From positions 1,570,363 through 1,634,362 of the forward strand of contig RPFO01000080.1 of NCBI GenBank assembly GCA_009746045.1: a DNA stretch of 64,000 nucleotides, in the 5' to 3' direction. Positions 51,501 to 62,500 of this stretch are shown one piece after another; position 1 is the stretch's first letter; each line of letters starts with the position of its first letter. Made by a program: the position numbers and the translations under genes. The notes beneath the pieces are model-generated. The model searched no databases. It had not been told where the DNA came from and saw only the letters and a list, made by a program, of their open reading frames with translations. The stretch is from Mesostigma viride (taxonomy: Eukaryota; Streptophyta; Mesostigmatophyceae; Mesostigmatales; Mesostigmataceae).

Positions 51501-54500
51501 AAGTTCCACATTTCTTGTTTTATACAAAAGATCTATCTTGCGGATTCCAAGCAGGGCGGCCGCTTCCCTCTTTCACGTGTGCTCATGGTTGTCCCTGTCC
51601 AAGTTTAATGGCCAGATCTAGTTTCTTATTTCCCTATTCGGGTCTTGCTGGAGCAGGAGGGTCTGTCGGGTCCGTTGCATCTCTTGGGTCTATTTGCTTT
51701 GCAGGGTTTGGCGGGTCTGTTGTGTCTGTTCCCCCGAGCATCGGTGGCCAGTCTGTTTTCTTCTGTTGACAACCACTCGCCTTCCTTTCTGCCCCTTGCC
51801 GTACGCAGGTCACCCTGGTGCTGACAAAGCTGTGTGCTTGTCCTTGTGGCCTTGCACGCCCAATTTAGTTTTGCCTCAAATTAAGCTTGCAGTCGCAAAC
51901 CTCGTACAGGCTTGTGCTCATTTCGGCTTTCCCCACATTAATCTTTTCCTCAATCCCCCATTAAGTCTTTCCTCAACTGCATCATTTTTACCCTGAATGC
52001 ACGCGGCTCAGGTCAAGGCGGACGTTACCCGGTTCCGTTACGGAGACGAGCAGCACCTGGACGAGGCGCTGAAGAGGATCTTCCGCTTCGGACAGGTAGG
52101 ATGACACGATTCTGCTTGGAACAGGTACATCAAGCTTATTGAAAAGGATCCCTGGACTTTGATTGCATTCGGACAGGTACCCTTAATAATAAAATAATAA
52201 TAATAATAATAAAATGAAACGGTGTCGCCTCGCAGAGGGTAAGGGGATCTTACGATTTGGACGAGCCAGAGCATGGGCTGCTGTGGACAGGGACAGTGTC
52301 CGGTATGTTTTCGACTCTAGTTAGGTATTACAAGTTGTCCTGTGTTGGACCGGTACTGACATCCTCAATCTGGGCAGGCCTTGGGATGCGCCAGTTTGGC
52401 CAGGTATAGCATTTGTTCGCTTTGGCCAGGTACCAAAACCTTCCGTTTGGGGCAGGTACACTATCCTCGATATTTTCCGCTCCGTCTTTTCCCTGGACCC
52501 GGTGTATCCATTCTCTGCTTTGGTACTGTAAATGTTGCGTTTGGGACAGGTAATAAGATGTGACAACAAATCAATATGATCTGACAACAAAACAATAGGA
52601 CAGAGTGGTGGCGATGGGTCATCATCAGGCGTAAGGCTCTTCCGTACTGACAATGGCCGAGTGAAAGGCTCTTCCGCTTTGGTCGGCAAATAAGAAGTAC
52701 CGCTTCGGCCAGGTAAGAAGGCCTTTGCTTTGGCCAGGTACAAGGACATTCTTAGCCTCCATGCCCCTCACCCCCGTTTCACCCTCGCTCCCTCTTCAGA
52801 TCATGGGGGGCTGCTGGTGACACTGTTAGATCACCATGGCAGTTCACTTATTTTCGGATCCTACCAGCACTCTTTGCCCCTCTGCTCACCTTTGACCTGC
52901 GCAGAGCGGCCGCACCCAGCGCACCTGCCCCCCATTCGCTAGCACTTTTTTCTCACCTCCTGCATTCCCCACATGCGCAGAGCGGCAACTTGGAGCACCC
53001 AGTACACGCGCCCCAGCTACCTTGTTCCTCTAGTACAAGTGCTAGAAAACGGCAGATAAATTAAAAGGGGCCAAAATTTAATTTAAACCTCCACCCCCCC
53101 TGTTGTTCCTCTCTTGCTCTGGCTGTTGCGCAGAGTGGCGGCATCCAGCGGCGCGCCAGCCCCAAGCTCAAGGGCCTGCGCGAGGAGGTGTCCGGGTCGG
53201 GCTTCTACACGCTCGTGCTCGAGTTTGAGGGGCCGCTCCTGTCGGCCGAGGACTGGGACTCCAAGAAGGTCAGGGGGGTTGCCTAGATTAAGGAGGTGGG
53301 GTCCATGAGTCGTAGACGGCTGGCGATGTCAAGAAATGTAATGGGTTGGGAGTCCAAGAAGGGGAGGGGTCGGGGCTTAAGAAGAGTCTTAAGAAGTTGA
53401 GGGGTTGGGAGTGCAAGAAGGTGAGGGGGTGTGGTTCAAAATTGCACAGGATGGAAGCCCAAGAAGGGTAGGGGAGTGGGTGTATGAAATGATGAGGGTC
53501 CACATTGGGTAGTGGGGTGGGATTGCAAGGAGAGTGGGCTGATGGGAGTCCAAGAAGGGTTTGAAATGAAGTCCCAAACCAGCAGAGCCAAGGAAGCCCA
53601 GCGGTGGCGTTAATCCATGGCTGGTTCACTTTTGATGATACTGACTCCGTATTTCCCTGGCTTCCTCCTACTAATCCATGGCTGGTTTACTTTTGATGAT
53701 ACTGACTCCGTATTTCCCTGGCTTCCTCCTATTAATCCATGGCTGGTTTACTTTTGATGATACTGACTCCGTATTTCCCTGGCTTCCTCCTAAGAAGATG
53801 TGCACGCTCCAAGTTCATTCCCTAAATAAACAAGCACCACCGATAACTAACGAACGAACTGAATATGCCCCCCTTTTTAACATTCAAGTGTAGCCAGCTC
53901 CTTGTTGCTTCTTTGTTGCTCCTTAGACATAACATGCATTTTGTCTCATCGATAACATGCTCCTTAATCCATTGCATTGCTTTTTCACGCATCATCCTTC
54001 ACACATCCTGCTGATACTTTTGCAGGACAAGTTTGCGTCCTTCTTCGGGCCAGGCATTACTTCCGAGATCGGTAAGTTACATGATAAGTTGCAATTTTCT
54101 TGCTTGCCACGCTCTGCTCCCCGCTACGTTCTTTTTCCTGCTGGGCCAACGAGCTTTCGGGGCTGCCTCTGTCATGTGCAACTGATGCTGATGCTGCATA
54201 GCGTTGCTCCACTTGTAAATTGCGAAGTGTATTCCACGTATTTTAATCGTCGCTTCATTTTCCTGGCTTGCCGCCCCGCAATCTTGATGGCGACTGTCGA
54301 AAGATAGTTATCGGCACTGAAAGCAAGTAAAAGTAGGTGTGTGACATGCGTGGGTGGCAGCTCACTCACGCAGTGCTGTACCAGCCTACCGTGAATGGGA
54401 CAACCAGCGCAGGTAAGACATTTGGAGAATCCGGACCATGGCAGCTCGAGCCTGCTGTTATCTTATCCGTGTTTGTCGAGTCGTTCAGGGTGATGATATT

Positions 54501-54968
54501 TTGGTGGTATTATAGTGCACCGGGTTTACGCTCGGGGAGCCCCCTGGTTTATCTGGAATATGGAGGCAGATGACACGTAAAGATAGGTGTCAGACAGTAA
54601 TGAAGGCCACCACCCCCACTTGTTGGTGGGGGCGCCGCGTGTGACCCAGTATGGCATTCACAGTGATTCGGGCCGCGGCGCCCGCAACCCTGTAACTAGA
54701 AACTAGATAGCCAGCATCATCCATTCCATCCATTACCATCGTTTGTGTTTACATCCATCATTGTGTGGACTTAGCTCACGTGACGCAATCTAAGTGTATT
54801 TTAGTTAATGAAAGAAAGAATGAATGAATGAATGGAAGTGTACCAGCACCGCGGCTCACCTGCCATTTCATTATTGTCTTTCCTTGTTGGCTGCTGTCGT
54901 GCGCAGCCCACCTCGGCAACGGCAAGGTCGACGTCAAGCTTATTGCCGATGGTGGCCGCAAGGCGTGA
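48589..54968 (+). CDS. Chloroplast DUF2854 family protein, 8 exons, 284 aa
   Basis: Exons: 48589-48882, 49096-49142, 50209-50311, 51221-51304, 52012-52095, 53134-53268, 54026-54071 and 54907-54968. All intron phases agree. The N-terminus MALTAQMAVASQASFIAQ is a Ser/Ala-rich plastid transit peptide. Exons 2 and 3 give two hydrophobic segments (ISLGFVGLNVGLVLLS, and LLPGAGI to PLTLIGFALK), followed by YAELKPV, the signature of DUF2854, a family of cyanobacteria and plastids. The soluble part has DVTRFRYGDEQHLDEALKRI, a conserved FYTLVLEFEGP strand and SFFGPGITSEIA. The biochemical role of the family is unknown; it is presumably anchored in a plastid membrane. An in-frame upstream ATG (48421) is less likely because it would precede the transit peptide. 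Introns are full of splice-junction copies, a CCCTCGA satellite and a LINE fragment. Confidence 0.9.
50520..50845. repeat. (CCCTCGA)n telomere-like heptamer satellite
   Basis: About 35-40 tandem CCCTCGA units with CCCTCAA and CCGTCGA variants at the edges, in intron 3 of the DUF2854 gene. The heptamer differs from plant-type CCCTAAA by two bases. Confidence 0.95.
51369..51665 (+). repeat. Copies of the DUF2854 exon 4 5' splice site
   Basis: The true junction is GCCCGTGCTGGAGCAG|GTGGG (51289-51309). The intron repeats it as GCCCGTGCTGGGAGAGGTCG (51369), CTTGTGCCAGAGCAGGTGGG (51448) and GGTCTTGCTGGAGCAGGAGGG (51643). Confidence 0.8.
52096..52745 (+). repeat. Array of copies of the DUF2854 exon 5 5' splice site
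   Basis: The true junction is ATCTTCCGCTTCGGACAG|GT (52078-52097). The intron repeats it at least eight times with a kept donor: GCTTGGAACAGGTAC (52113), ATTCGGACAGGTAC (52168), TTTGGCCAGGTAT (52395), CTTTGGCCAGGTAC (52420), TTTGGGGCAGGTAC (52446), TTTGGGACAGGTAA (52540), GCTTCGGCCAGGTAAG (52702) and CTTTGGCCAGGTAC (52729), plus several copies with broken donors. Confidence 0.9.
52896..53015 (+). repeat. Copies of the DUF2854 exon 6 3' splice site
   Basis: The true junction is TGCGCAG|AGTGGCGGCATCC (53127-53146). Two upstream copies are TGCGCAG|AGCGGCCGCACCC (52899) and TGCGCAG|AGCGGCAACTTGG (52974). Confidence 0.88.
53614..53795. repeat. Three tandem copies of a 58-bp unit
   Basis: Each has ATCCATGGCTGGTT, ACTTTTGATGATACTGACTC and CGTATTTCCCTGGCTTCCTC; copies are almost identical, so the expansion is recent. 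In intron 6 of the DUF2854 gene. Confidence 0.95.
54515..54805 (+). mobile_element. LINE family A fragment in intron 7 of the DUF2854 gene
   Basis: Matches 34200-34450 in diverged form (CTGGTTTATCTGGAATATGG, GTATGGCATTCACAGTGATT, CTCACGTGACGCAATC), ending near TTAGTTAATG. Confidence 0.85.
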
Positions 54969-56229
54969 TCTGGTCCTTGCCAGAGAGATCCACTTCATGC
55001 TGGGCAGCTATGATGGAGGGCTTTGCAGGGGTTGTAGCCCGGTCATTTATAAGCTTCCACAGGCTCTATACAACTTCTAAAGACCTGTAGCTGTTGCCCT
55101 CTGGCATTATGTATATCTATGCCAGACAACATCAGCAAGAGATAGAGAGGTTGAAACTTAGTTGCACGGACAAAAGGAGTGAGCAGGCATTTGCCTGTGG
55201 TCAATCCAGGTGTAGCGTATTCTCCAAGAAGCATCTCCTGCAGACGGCTGGATGAGGAATCTCAACACGCATCCTAGGTACCTTGCTCGATGGCTAGACA
55301 CGCGGAGATTGTGTAGATTGAATGAGATGCATACAAGACAGGTGCGGTGAGACTGTCTGTAGGGCCGGGATACAGCCGGCGTAGTTCTGGCTGGATCTGG
55401 TCAATTTAGTATCGATGCTACGTATCAAAGTAGCATTATATGAAATGGCTACCGCAGCACTTAGATATGGAAAGGAACAGAGCACCTAACATGGGTGCGA
55501 TAATCTAATTGCACGGGCTAAAGGAATAGTGCCAGAGCTCGAAAACCATCCTCCATTAATAATACACAACAAAGGCATATCATCTGCGCTGACCCGTTGT
55601 ACGTCTCATTGATATCAGATGGCCACATGTTAGTGTTTTTAATTGCATGTTCGTGCATTGATTGCATGAAGTAGCCTTTTATGCAACTAAAACTAATATA
55701 GGGTATACACGCTCATCCGTTCCATCCCATGTTCCCCTCCCACTGAGGACTGATGCTCACATGACGCAGTGTCTATTAATTAATTAATTGTCCTGGCTGA
55801 AATTAAATTTCTATAGCTCAAAACACCGGCAGTATGGTATACCAAATGGGGAATGGGGGATTTGACCCAGAGTCGTATTACCTAGCACCATGAGTAACCC
55901 CTCCCAATCATTTGACTAATTCGATGACCTAGTTCATGGAAATGCTTCTCAGATGAATTGCTGCGTGGGTCAACTTTGGCCTGCTTCAAGCAATATATGC
56001 CCGCTGAGGACGTTCACTGTTTACACAACTGCAACATCATGCCACTCCTACAGAAAACATGAATTTCTTAATTAGGCTAGACGTCGATCGTAGACTGTGA
56101 CCGCGTCATGAAACATATATCAGGTAACGTGCGTCGTAACTTTCAGGTGCACGTAAGAATTGCTGGCTGAGCCCGTTTTCGAACGGTGTTTGATGCCTAT
56201 ACTAGTTGTTGGACGTACAAAATTAACTC
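54969..56229. other. Intergenic region between the DUF2854 gene and the LamG-GT29 gene
   Basis: No gene recognised. A short LINE family A tail lies at about 55715-55790 (CCATCCCATGTTCCCCTCCC, then GTCTATTAATTAATTAATTG). The region holds the 3' end of the plus-strand gene and probably that of the minus-strand gene. Confidence 0.5.
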
Positions 56230-56490
56230 AACTAGCCGTTAGCGATTAATTCTGTGGATGGTTGACGCGCAGGCTGAAGTTTAATTTCGGACCATGATTA
56301 GTTAATTACTGGCGGTACCATTGCAGCTACAGAAGCCTAAACTTTCAAAGAAGATCCATCGTTAGCTTAGTTTCTTCTAATTGATTTTTTCCATCCCCTC
56401 TTCGCGCACCTCGATCTCCAACTGAATTGGCTTCGCCCCTTAGGCGAACCCTGGAGTTTCTTCTGAAAATGGGCTTCGCCGGATAAATTC
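56230..56490 (-). repeat. Fragment of the terminal-inverted-repeat family, copy 2
   Basis: Its reverse complement starts ATTTATCCGGCGAAGCCCAT and matches 5505-5760 over about 250 bp (GGGCGAAGCCAATT, GATGGATCTT, CTGTAGCTGCAATGGTAC). Only one end was found. Confidence 0.7.
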
Positions 56491-56521
56491 TTACTACAGC
56501 AAAAAATTAATAACTTCGAAG

Positions 56522-59500
56522 TCATGCCAAGCTCTGTACTAGCCCCGCTGCCACCAGGTCCTGCAGCACGCGGGTCTCTGGCAGGTACTTCATCGCGCCG
56601 CGGTTGCCAGCGTGCTTGCGTTCCCCCGTGAACAGCTCGTTGCTCTCCTCACCCAGATCAAACCCGGTAAGCTGCGTGTTGCTCCCACAATCGTAGCAGC
56701 ACAAAACCAGTAGCATGCCCATGAGTTACAAAAACAAGGACGTGTGTCCTCATGAGCTAGCTTGCATAACGAGGGCTCCGACATTAAATGGGACAAAGAC
56801 ATTAGACATGACTTGTTGCAGTGCTTGGGAAAGTTATCGCATCTAACGGCGTATGTCCACTGTTATAAGAAGCAGTATCGAAAGGGTGACCTAAGCTAAC
56901 CTATGAAATTTATTAAGCTTTGTCAGCCAGTAAGCAAAACTTTTCGAAGATTAGGCGTAACTTCCCCCGGCGCCCCTACTAGCCCCGGCGCCCCTTTCCC
57001 GCCCCCCAGACTAGTGCATCAAGGCACTCACGTTCTGAACGGTTCTGGCTACATTCCGCTCTCAGACATGCATGCACATGTATTCGCACCGCCACAACAG
57101 ACGCACACACCAACTTGGACATGAAACAATAGTTTTAGAACTCGGTGTTGATACGCCATATTGTTACATCTATGCAAAAGGAGGGGCATACCACAACCAA
57201 CCTAGGATGCCATGACAACCAACTTCAACAAGCACGTGTCACCATATTGTAATCACTGTAATCCATGGAATGCAATACAGGAGCATGTTATTACCATGGA
57301 AAGAGGCCCTGAAACAAGCACCACATGCATGCAATGAGGCATATATATACCACCCAACCTACGCTTTAAATGACATAGCATAGATTCCCTCTTCCCCACT
57401 CTTCCCATTTCCCTTCTTTACTCTTTCTTCTTCTTTCTTCTTCTTTCTTCTTCTTTCTTCTTCTTTCTTCTTCTTTCTTCTTCTTTCTTCTTCTTTCTTC
57501 TTCTTTCTTCTTCTTTCTTCTTCTTTCTTCTTCTTTCTTCTTCTTTCTTCTTTTTTCTTCTTTTTTCTTCTTTTTTCTTCTTTTTTCTTCTTTTTTCTTC
57601 TTTTTTCTTCTTTTTTCTTCTCACCGAAGAGCGGGATGCCCTGCCGTGGTCACACAAGGGTGTGCCATGAACAGTTTTATACAAGTACACCCCTCTGGCC
57701 CTCTCCCCTCTAGTTTGCTATCCGTGCTTACACCATTACGTCCGTAGGTATGACACCTTGGAACAGCAAAAAGATTCCCGTGCAAGAACACGTTATAAGA
57801 AATGACATAACAAATGACATAATAGATGACATAAACCCTCCCTTTCCCTGAGACAAGTTTCCTCAGTGGTAGTACCTAAATCTCACCGTGGGCGTGACGT
57901 CCCAGAAAAGCTACACAGAAACTCGCGTGCCAGACCACGTTACCAATAGCACCACTCCCCTTCCCTCATTAATCAATTAATTTCTGTACAAGTAACTGCG
58001 TCACGTGAGCATAAGTTCGCAGGGAAAGGAATACATGGGATGGAATGGATGATGCTGGCTATCTAGTCTCTAGTTACAGGGTTGCGGGCGCCGCGGCCCG
58101 AATCACTATGAATGCCATACTGGGTCACACGCGGCGCCCCCACCAACAAGTGGGGGTGGTGGCCTTCATTACTGTCTGCCACCTATCTTTACGTGTCATC
58201 GGCCTCCATATTACAGACCAACCAGGGGGCTGCCCGGGCGTGAGCCTGTCCCGTCTAGGGTAGCAAATGTCCATGCCTAGCCGATCGCGGAAAGTCCACG
58301 GAGGGCGGCCCGGCTGGCGCGCGTAGCCAGGGGCATGCCACACGAGGACAAAACGCCCGGGCTGTGAGGGCTTGGTGCCAGCTAGTCTATCTGATGTGTC
58401 GACCTGATCTGTGCGGGCCAGGTGCCCGGCTAGGCCATGGCGCCCGTGCCTAAAAATGTGGGAAGCATATGGAAAATCAACGTTAAAATCCTCATTGCTA
58501 ATGTGCAAACCAAGGGGAATATTAAGAGCCTTGCGCAGCATCTTGGTGACGTTGCTGTCGAGCCGTTTCTCCAGCTCCTGCGTCAGCGTCCGCGTCTCGG
58601 CTTCGCAGGTTAGGATCGTTAGAATTCCCTTGTAACTTTTCCTATCACTCATAATTATTACTCACTCACCGTGGGCGTAACCCCTTGGAACAGCAACAGA
58701 GCCAGCAACCGAAACCCGGTCCGCGCGACGTAATACGTGGGCAGGCGGTGCCGCAGGTGCTGACTCAGCCCGGGGGCATGCTTCGACTGCATGTCAAGCC
58801 ACAGATTCATGGCCCCGGAGAGTTTCCGGTCCACCGGAAGCGATTGAACCGCAAAGGGGGCGTCAGGCTCGGCCGCCGCGTCTAGCATCCACGTGGGTGG
58901 CTTCCCATGGCGGGCGTAGAGCACAAAGACCTTGTTGGCTGGGTCGTTAGTGTTCGTGCTTGCAGCCAAGCCCTTGGCGGGTGCCCCCGTCCGTTGTCTT
59001 TGGGACCGGTAGCTGTGTAGAGGATGGTGCCGAAGCGTGGGTCACGATGGGGGGCATGGGAAGAGTGGCAAGTTTGATAGGTAGTCATAGTAAATAAGGG
59101 TGTGGTTGATAGAAATTAAGGGTGTGATTGATAGTATATAAGGGGCCATCCAGAGCTTGGCCTGCTATTCGCTTTAGTCAATAGTGAGGTTAATATTTCA
59201 TAACGGGCCATAGAGATCTTGGCCTGAGAATGTTTGCTCATGCCATTGGAGACTACAGCGGGGACGAAATATACCACGCATTCTTCCCAACAAAAAACAG
59301 ACGTCCTCGTGTGGCACCTATAAATAACCACACTCACAAAAGATAAAATTTGCAATAATACAAGGTCCTAGTTTTGCGATGCTAAGGCAATGTGCTCAGG
59401 CCAGCTCAGGCTCATTCATGAAATTTAGGCATCGCAATGACCTTGTATCTTTTGAAGATAAGTTTAGTTAGCCCAAGCTGGGGATGCCAATGAGTGATAA

Positions 59501-62500
59501 TCCAAGCTTAACTAGGAGCATTTGGCCGAGTACATGGAATATGGCATTTGACCGAGTATATATATTACTATCATAGTCTATTATAGACTATGATAATAAT
59601 ATATATACTTGGTCAAATGCTGTCTATTTTACTTGTTTGTTATCATAGTAGTAGGAAGTCTCATTATATCATAGTAGTAGATGATATATAGTAGTATATA
59701 TTAGTAGGCTATATTTATAGTAGTCAGATTATGATACTACGGAATATTGACAGAGGTACATGGTACATGGAATACTGACAAAAATGCGTACGGTTTGGTA
59801 GCTGAAAGAGGCGTTACACTCAGTCCCCCGGCCAGCGCACATGACCATTCGCTGGTTCATGGGTAATGCAGGCTTGGAATGGGGCAGTGATGACTGCGCG
59901 GTGATGCGATGATGAACCCCACCCAGCCAGCTTCCATTCCTGTGGCGCGGAAAGAGCAGAGAACACACCTGGGATAACGGGGCGATGCTGCACCCTAGAC
60001 CCGAACTGTTAAGCGGTTGGACATGATGGACCAAGCAGTTGCCCGCGGTGATCCAGGCGGGCGGACACGATGAACCAAGCAGCTACCCCACGGTCAAACA
60101 CACTGTAGTCAACACATGGTGATATATCAAGCCAAGACGGAGTGAACACTGAACATGTTCGGTGCCGCAGTCATTACCGTTTGAGGAACTGGGCGATCTG
60201 GTCCTGGTTGCAGCAGGCGCCGTCGCTACATCCACACATCTGGATACAGGGAGAAGAAACCCCAGAGGAATGAGGGGGGAGGGGGGGGGGGCGAGGGAGG
60301 AGAGGGGCCATGGCAGAAACAGGGTTTGGAGCAGTCACAGGTTTATGTCAAGTAAGCGAGCAACATCAGTGTCCGAAAGGGGGTTGGACTACTTGCTACC
60401 GTGGCTACAGTAGCTATAGTGTACCGCGGCTACCGTGGCTACAGTGACTATAGCGGCTATTGTGGCTACCGTGGCTGTTAACCCATATCAGGTCGGGTGT
60501 TAGACCGGGACATCAGCGTAACTGAGGAGGCGAAACATATCAGGTCAGGTGGGTAGACCGGGACATCAGTGGGAAGGCAAATGACATGACAGCTGTGCCG
60601 ACGGCATTCGGGTTGCTATAAATCAGAAACACTCCAAGTTTGCAAAAGTCTTGCAACTGTGCTTAGCACACAGGCGCTACTTCAACCATAAAAAAAACAA
60701 CCCCCATTAACATCCGCATTCAATCCTCTCATCCCACCCACCTGCGTCATGTCACCGATCACGTCGTGCGTGACCTTGGTGCCGACATACGCCACCGTGC
60801 CCACGCTGGTGATTGCGTTGAACCTGACGACCGCACCGTAACCATCAATCACCTTGCCCCTGCCCGCCGGCCCCGCCCCCGGCTGCCTCCCCACCCCGCC
60901 CTTGAGCCCCCCCGCTGCTTTGCGCCCCCCAGTTACCCCGCTGATCAACTTGGCACTGTTCCCAACCAAAATAACCGATCCAGGGCCAGGGCCTGACGAT
61001 GACCCGGACCTCCCGGGAACATTGCTCTTCCTTGTGGACTGCCTGCCCCCCCCCACCAGTGCCTGGAACCACTGGCCGCCGTCGCGTCCCGCCCCTCCTT
61101 GGTCCCTTATCTGGGCCCCCCTATTCGAGCCCCCTCGGTTCCCCTGCGAGGAGACCGCCTTTCGGGACATGAGCTGGACCAGGTAGTCGGCGTCGCCGTC
61201 TTCGTTGGCGGCGCTCTTTTCCTCGGAGAGTTGCTCGGTTAGCGGGGCGGTCACGCAGAACCGGAGGTTGAAGAGGGAGGATCCGTGGCGCTTCATGAGG
61301 AAGCCGCTGTTGCCGACGCTGCTGATGCGCCTGGGGGGGGATCCGATCGGGCGTAGAAGATGTTGAGAGGTCACTTGATATCAACCCCTTGAAATATTTG
61401 ACACGATTGATAGCCTTGATACAACTGATATTAGTACTATTGATACAGTTGATACAATGTACATAGTTGTATACATAGTTGATACAGTTTATACTCCTAA
61501 TACGGCTCATTTACTATTGATACTATTGATACTATTGATATAGTTGATACAATGTACATAGTTGTATACATAGTTGATACAGTTTATACTCCTAATACGG
61601 CTCATTTACTATTGATACTATTGATACTATTGATATAGTTTATACAGTGTACATAGTTGTATACATAGTTGATGCCGTTTATACTACTAATACGACTCAT
61701 TTACTACTGATACAGTTGATACAGTTGATACAGAACATAGTTGAATACATAGTTGTATACATAGTTGATACAGTTTATACTACTAACACGGCGGATGCAG
61801 CGGATGCAGCGGATGCAGCGGATGCAACGAACGCAACGGATGCAACGAATGCAACGGATACACATAATTAACACACTTAATACACTTGACACACTTATCA
61901 AGTCAGAATGACGATCACGCGGCGCTGGTAATGTGCCTGGGCGAGGTGGGGTGCAAAAAGCATTGAATATCGAGAGGTCACCATGATCTGCTGCATCGGC
62001 ACGAGACAAGTGGCTTTGGTGACCTATGCTCATTTTATGTATGACTAACCTGCTGAGCTGAGAATGCAACGCCGTATAGCACAAAAAGAAAGAATAATTT
62101 TCAGATGCAACAATTTTTGTGTGCAGGCACCTGTACCCCAGCCACCCTTGTAGGGGTCGGCTGGGCAGGTGGTTGCTGTAAAAGGCGGGCTTCCATTTTA
62201 GGGAAGCAGGTTGTTTCTTTTGCCTGAGTGCTCCTGATGTGCCCAGTGAAAAAGGGGGAAACGAATCAAGAGGTCAGATGAAATATCGGGTCAGGAGGAT
62301 AAGGAAGTGATGCGGCTCATGTGCCTGGGAGGAGCAGGGTAGGTGGAACAGAGCATGTTTGGAAGCGTTGGTAGCACAGACTGAAAACTGAGATGAAGAC
62401 TTTCAAGAAGTGTTGCACCTACTGGTGGAGTCACAGACATGCGACACGGACATGCGACAGAGACATGTGGCTGGGTAAGGAACATCAGGGAAAGAGTGGC

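Larger units (their letters stand above)
58959..60177. other. Intron of the LamG-GT29 gene
   Basis: No gene. Contains the two inverted repeats listed separately and an AT-rich ATAGTAGTA region (59620-59730). Confidence 0.5.

Noticed and set aside
57418-57690. Lysine/glutamate-rich frame (KKKEEERRRK) on the minus strand
   Set aside because: Encoded by the TTCTTCTTTC satellite.
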